A DNA stretch of 64,000 bases from an uncultured Blastocatellia bacterium (GTDB taxonomy: Bacteria; Acidobacteriota; Blastocatellia; Pyrinomonadales; Pyrinomonadaceae): contig CAMLLD010000002.1 in assembly GCA_946480785.1 (NCBI GenBank), forward strand, positions 121,821-185,820, written 5' to 3'. The translations under genes were made by a program, and so were the position numbers. The notes beneath the pieces were generated by a model. That model was not told where the DNA came from, searched no databases, and worked only from the letters and a program-made list of their open reading frames with translations. The number at the start of each line of letters is the position of its first letter. Positions within the stretch are counted from its first letter, which is position 1. Below, piece after piece: positions 61,520-64,000 of the stretch.

Positions 61520-64000
61520 CTACTTAGTCTTCAGACTCGTGATGTTCGAGTAGTTCGACTTGCCACCGGCGTTCGCGGCGCGGACGCGGTAGTAGTAGGT
61601 CGTCTTGCGAAACGCGGTGTTGTCCGTGTAGCTCCGCGCGTTTGCCGGCAACGATGCGATCTGGATGTAACCGCCCGCTACTGTCGTCGAACGCTCAACC
61701 AAAAAGCTGGCCTCGTTGGTCGAGTTGTCGATCCAGTTGAGCGACACCGATCCCTTGCCTGCATTCGCCGAAGTCAACGCAGACGGCGCCGCCGGTCGAT
61801 TCTGACAAGCCGCATTGCCGATGAGCGTGTAACCAACACCCGCGTTCGGACTGCCGTAGTTCGCGTTGTCCGGCACGATCGCCACCACCGGCACGCGTAC
61901 AAACAGTCGCGACAGTCTCGCGCCCGCTTGTGGGTTGCCGATCTTGTTGTTGGAAACAACGAGCGTGATCGCATCACTCGTCGTGTCGTACTTACTGCCC
62001 GCGTCGAGATTACCAACGGTCGTCGCTGTGCCCGCCGTGTTGTCCGAGTTCAGAATGTAAGTTCCGTACTTGAACGTCACCGCGCCCAGCACGTCGGTGC
62101 GCATGTCAACAAAGTAACCGTTGTTATCAGCGCCGGTGAAGTAGATACGCCACTGCGTGTTCGGCGTCAACGGATCCGCGAGGTCAGCCATCTTCAGCGT
62201 GAAGACGAGCTTCTGCGAACCGTCGGCCGAATACGGCTCGGCGATCTGCACCGAACGTATGTCATGACTGCCTAGCTGGTCCAACGAGTCGCCCGCCGGA
62301 TCCGTCAATACAGTCACACCCAAACCCGCACAAGGACTCTCCGTACTTGCCGGCACGACGCGCGCTGACGACGCACCATCGCCGTTCGCATTCGTCGCAA
62401 CGACACGATAGTAGTAACTCGCAGCCCCCGCATCGTTGTCGGTGTAAGAATTAACGTCAGCGCCGAAAGTGGCGAGCAGCGTTTCGGCGCCGCCTTGCAC
62501 ACCACGATAAAGGCGGTAGCCCGTAATCGGCGAACCACCATCGTCCGGTATGGACCACGCGAGGTTCACCACCGCATCGCCATCTTTCGTCGCGACGAGC
62601 ATTGGCGGCGCTGGTGTGGCGCTCGCCGAATCGTAAGCCGCAAACAGACGTTTGCCGCCGGTCTGACGAATGATCGTCGCTTTTGCTGCGCCGTCGTTGT
62701 CAGAGGTGTCCAGCCTTCCGTCGCCGTTGCGATCGACACCGCGAATGCATTCGCCGGTGATGCAACCGTCGGCGTAAGCCGCCACCGCACGGCCTTGTTT
62801 GTCGACCGTAATGTCGTTGAAGTCGAGCAGGTTACGTGTTCCGTCCGGACAAGTCGTGCCGTTGGTACAAATCACACCACGCTGCACGGGATCGTTCGGC
62901 GTTGCATTCGCTGTGACCCAACTCACACCGCCGTCGTACGTGGTCGCAATGTAACCGAACCACGTGCCCGGGAAAGTCGTGTCAGTGCCGCGACCATTCG
63001 CGCCCGGAGTCGTCGAGCCGATGAAGAAGAACGCCGCGCGATCGCTGTCGCCCGCAATCACCTGCGGAAACACGACGTTCTGAACGCCCTGCGAAGCGCC
63101 GACGTCCTGCACGTGTTCCCACGTGATTCCCTTATCGTGCGAGACGGCGATACGCGCGGTTCCGTCGCCGTCGGCATAACCCAAATAGATCGTGCCGTCA
63201 GCGCCGATGCCGACCGAGGGATCGCTATCGCCGGCTGTGCTTTCGTTCACTGTGCGAATGGACCACGTCAAACCGTTGTCTTCCGAAACGGCCACGCCCT
63301 GCTTGCCGCCGCACGATCGGTTCGGGACATACACGGTGCCGTCCGGAGCGACTCTGATGTGGCCGTGAATACCGTCACACTGCACGAGCGTCCACATCGG
63401 AATCGCGACGCCGAACGTGAGACCGCCATTGTCACTGCGCGCGATCTCCGCCAGGCCGACGTCCTGCGAGGCGTAGTAGACGGCGTTCGGATAAATCTTG
63501 CCGTCGAGTCCGGGCAGTTGTACGGCGCCCCCCTTGAGCGAACCGTCAGCGTTCTTCGCGTATGGGCCAGCGCCGATAGTCTGGTGGTCCACACCGGAGT
63601 TGATGCCCGAGCCCTGGCTGGTCTGCCAGTTCGCGCCGTCGTTATCACTGAACGACATCGCACTCGACTTGACCAGCAGTTGCGAAACAAACGTGCGATT
63701 CGTGCGGCTGTCGGTGTAGAGAATCGGGTCGAGACTCGTTATCGAGGTGTTGGTAGCCGTCACGTCTTCCCAGGTCGCAGTCGCGGGTGAGCCGCTGTCG
63801 TCCCACTTGACACGCAACGTTTGCAACGCGGCGACGAACATCGAATTGCCGGTGTCCCAGTTGGCGCCGATGCTCGGTTCGCCTGCGGAGTTACCCAACG
63901 CGGGTGGCGCCTGATAATTCTGATAACGTGGCGCTGCGTCGGTTGAAGGCGGCGGCGGTGGCGGCGAAGCGGGTTTTGCTTCGATTGTCGCGCTGCCGTG
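61520..64000 (-). CDS. Secreted sialidase/BNR-like protein with fibronectin III domains (5' end outside window)
   Basis: The frame stays open from the stop at 61520 to the window edge (827 codons seen), so the start is missing; a TTG at 63898 is only one internal possibility. The visible N-terminal part is Pro-rich (a run of six prolines), followed by a BNR/sialidase-like propeller (FSDNDGANW, RSDNGGLTF, VSEDNGLTWS, VSHDKGITW, TTYDGGVSW blocks), an EF-hand-like DRNGDGRLDTSDND calcium loop, an FN3 domain (NLAWSIPDDGGSPITGYRLYRG), a beta domain and a final FN3 domain (VSLNWIDNSTNEASFLVERS). It is most likely an extracellular glycan- or surface-binding protein. Confidence 0.82.
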   Translation of the reverse strand, partial: HGSATIEAKPASPPPPPPSTDAAPRYQNYQAPPALGNSAGEPSIGANWDTGNSMFVAALQTLRVKWDDSGSPATATWEDVTATNTSITSLDPILYTDSRTNRTFVSQLLVKSSAMSFSDNDGANWQTSQGSGINSGVDHQTIGAGPYAKNADGSLKGGAVQLPGLDGKIYPNAVYYASQDVGLAEIARSDNGGLTFGVAIPMWTLVQCDGIHGHIRVAPDGTVYVPNRSCGGKQGVAVSEDNGLTWSIRTVNESTAGDSDPSVGIGADGTIYLGYADGDGTARIAVSHDKGITWEHVQDVGASQGVQNVVFPQVIAGDSDRAAFFFIGSTTPGANGRGTDTTFPGTWFGYIATTYDGGVSWVTANATPNDPVQRGVICTNGTTCPDGTRNLLDFNDITVDKQGRAVAAYADGCITGECIRGVDRNGDGRLDTSDNDGAAKATIIRQTGGKRLFAAYDSASATPAPPMLVATKDGDAVVNLAWSIPDDGGSPITGYRLYRGVQGGAETLLATFGADVNSYTDNDAGAASYYYRVVATNANGDGASSARVVPASTESPCAGLGVTVLTDPAGDSLDQLGSHDIRSVQIAEPYSADGSQKLVFTLKMADLADPLTPNTQWRIYFTGADNNGYFVDMRTDVLGAVTFKYGTYILNSDNTAGTATTVGNLDAGSKYDTTSDAITLVVSNNKIGNPQAGARLSRLFVRVPVVAIVPDNANYGSPNAGVGYTLIGNAACQNRPAAPSALTSANAGKGSVSLNWIDNSTNEASFLVERSTTVAGGYIQIASLPANARSYTDNTAFRKTTYYYRVRAANAGGKSNYSNITSLKTK

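Noticed and set aside
62495..63790. A 431-codon open frame on the plus strand opposite the FN3/BNR gene
   Set aside because: It has no recognisable domain, is rich in Arg, His and Val as expected of an antisense frame of a GC-rich gene, and the opposite strand encodes a clear repeat-domain protein.

Overview
The window looks like a piece of chromosome from a soil bacterium of the phylum Acidobacteriota, probably a Blastocatellia-like member. This is inferred from gene content: an acidobacterial-type orphan FtsX/MacB permease, a DUF1800/DUF1501 pair, very long secreted multi-domain proteins (RCC1, DUF11, Calx-beta, CHRD, DUF4214), many FixJ-type regulators and abundant intergenic palindromic repeats. 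No rRNA or tRNA gene was seen, so the assignment rests on gene families alone. Coding density is high and most of the window is GC-rich. The first ~1.2 kb reads visibly less GC-rich and may be foreign.

Layout. 1-1.2 kb: the 3' end of a T4-beta-like protein facing an sce7726-family gene, with overlapping 3' ends. 1.4-1.64 kb: a repeat element with near-perfect 51-nt terminal inverted repeats. 1.7-7.2 kb: an exported adenosine-deaminase-like protein, convergent with a three-subunit PaoABC-like molybdenum hydroxylase operon. 7.3-17.6 kb: a redox/peroxide locus made of two response regulators, an epoxide hydrolase, a PAS sensor kinase, a catalase-like protein, two tandem paralogues of unknown function, a Dyp-type peroxidase, a zinc alcohol dehydrogenase and an anchored thioredoxin. 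Two copies of the same palindrome-containing site lie in the two divergent promoter regions, which suggests one regulon. 17.9-22.2 kb: a giant secreted metalloprotease/RCC1/DUF4214 protein. 22.2-29.6 kb: aldo/keto reductase, a metallo-hydrolase gene remnant, a HAD phosphatase, a duplicated helical protein, a VOC protein, the orphan permease and a twin-arginine superoxide dismutase.

29.6-33.3 kb is a minus-strand protein-quality cluster: DnaJ-type CbpA, its modulator CbpM, a DsbA-like protein, an HtrA lipoprotein protease and a DUF5335 protein. 33.6-36.1 kb encodes a sensorless histidine kinase, a FixJ-like regulator and a receiverless sigma-54 activator. 36.2-38.0 kb holds a methyltransferase and a lipoprotein. 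38.3-45.7 kb is a secreted-protein operon: DUF1800, DUF1501 and a PQQ-type dehydrogenase carrying a CxxCH motif. 45.8-50.4 kb (minus) holds a coiled-coil membrane protein, an MBL hydrolase, a GNAT and a beta-propeller/phosphoesterase. 50.4-58.9 kb is an OmpR-type regulator followed by a TolC/MFP/RND tripartite pump, a beta-propeller and a PAP2 phosphatase. After a 0.7 kb repeat island come a CusS-like kinase, a small exported protein and an exported FN3 protein cut by the window end.

Main points for follow-up: the co-regulated catalase-like/twin-protein/Dyp locus; the beta/sce7726 pair; three families of structured palindromic repeats, each present twice; the CbpA homologue with half of a DnaJ zinc domain; and a domain shared between the DUF1800 protein and the neighbouring dehydrogenase. 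All functions are read from motifs by eye; no database search was possible.
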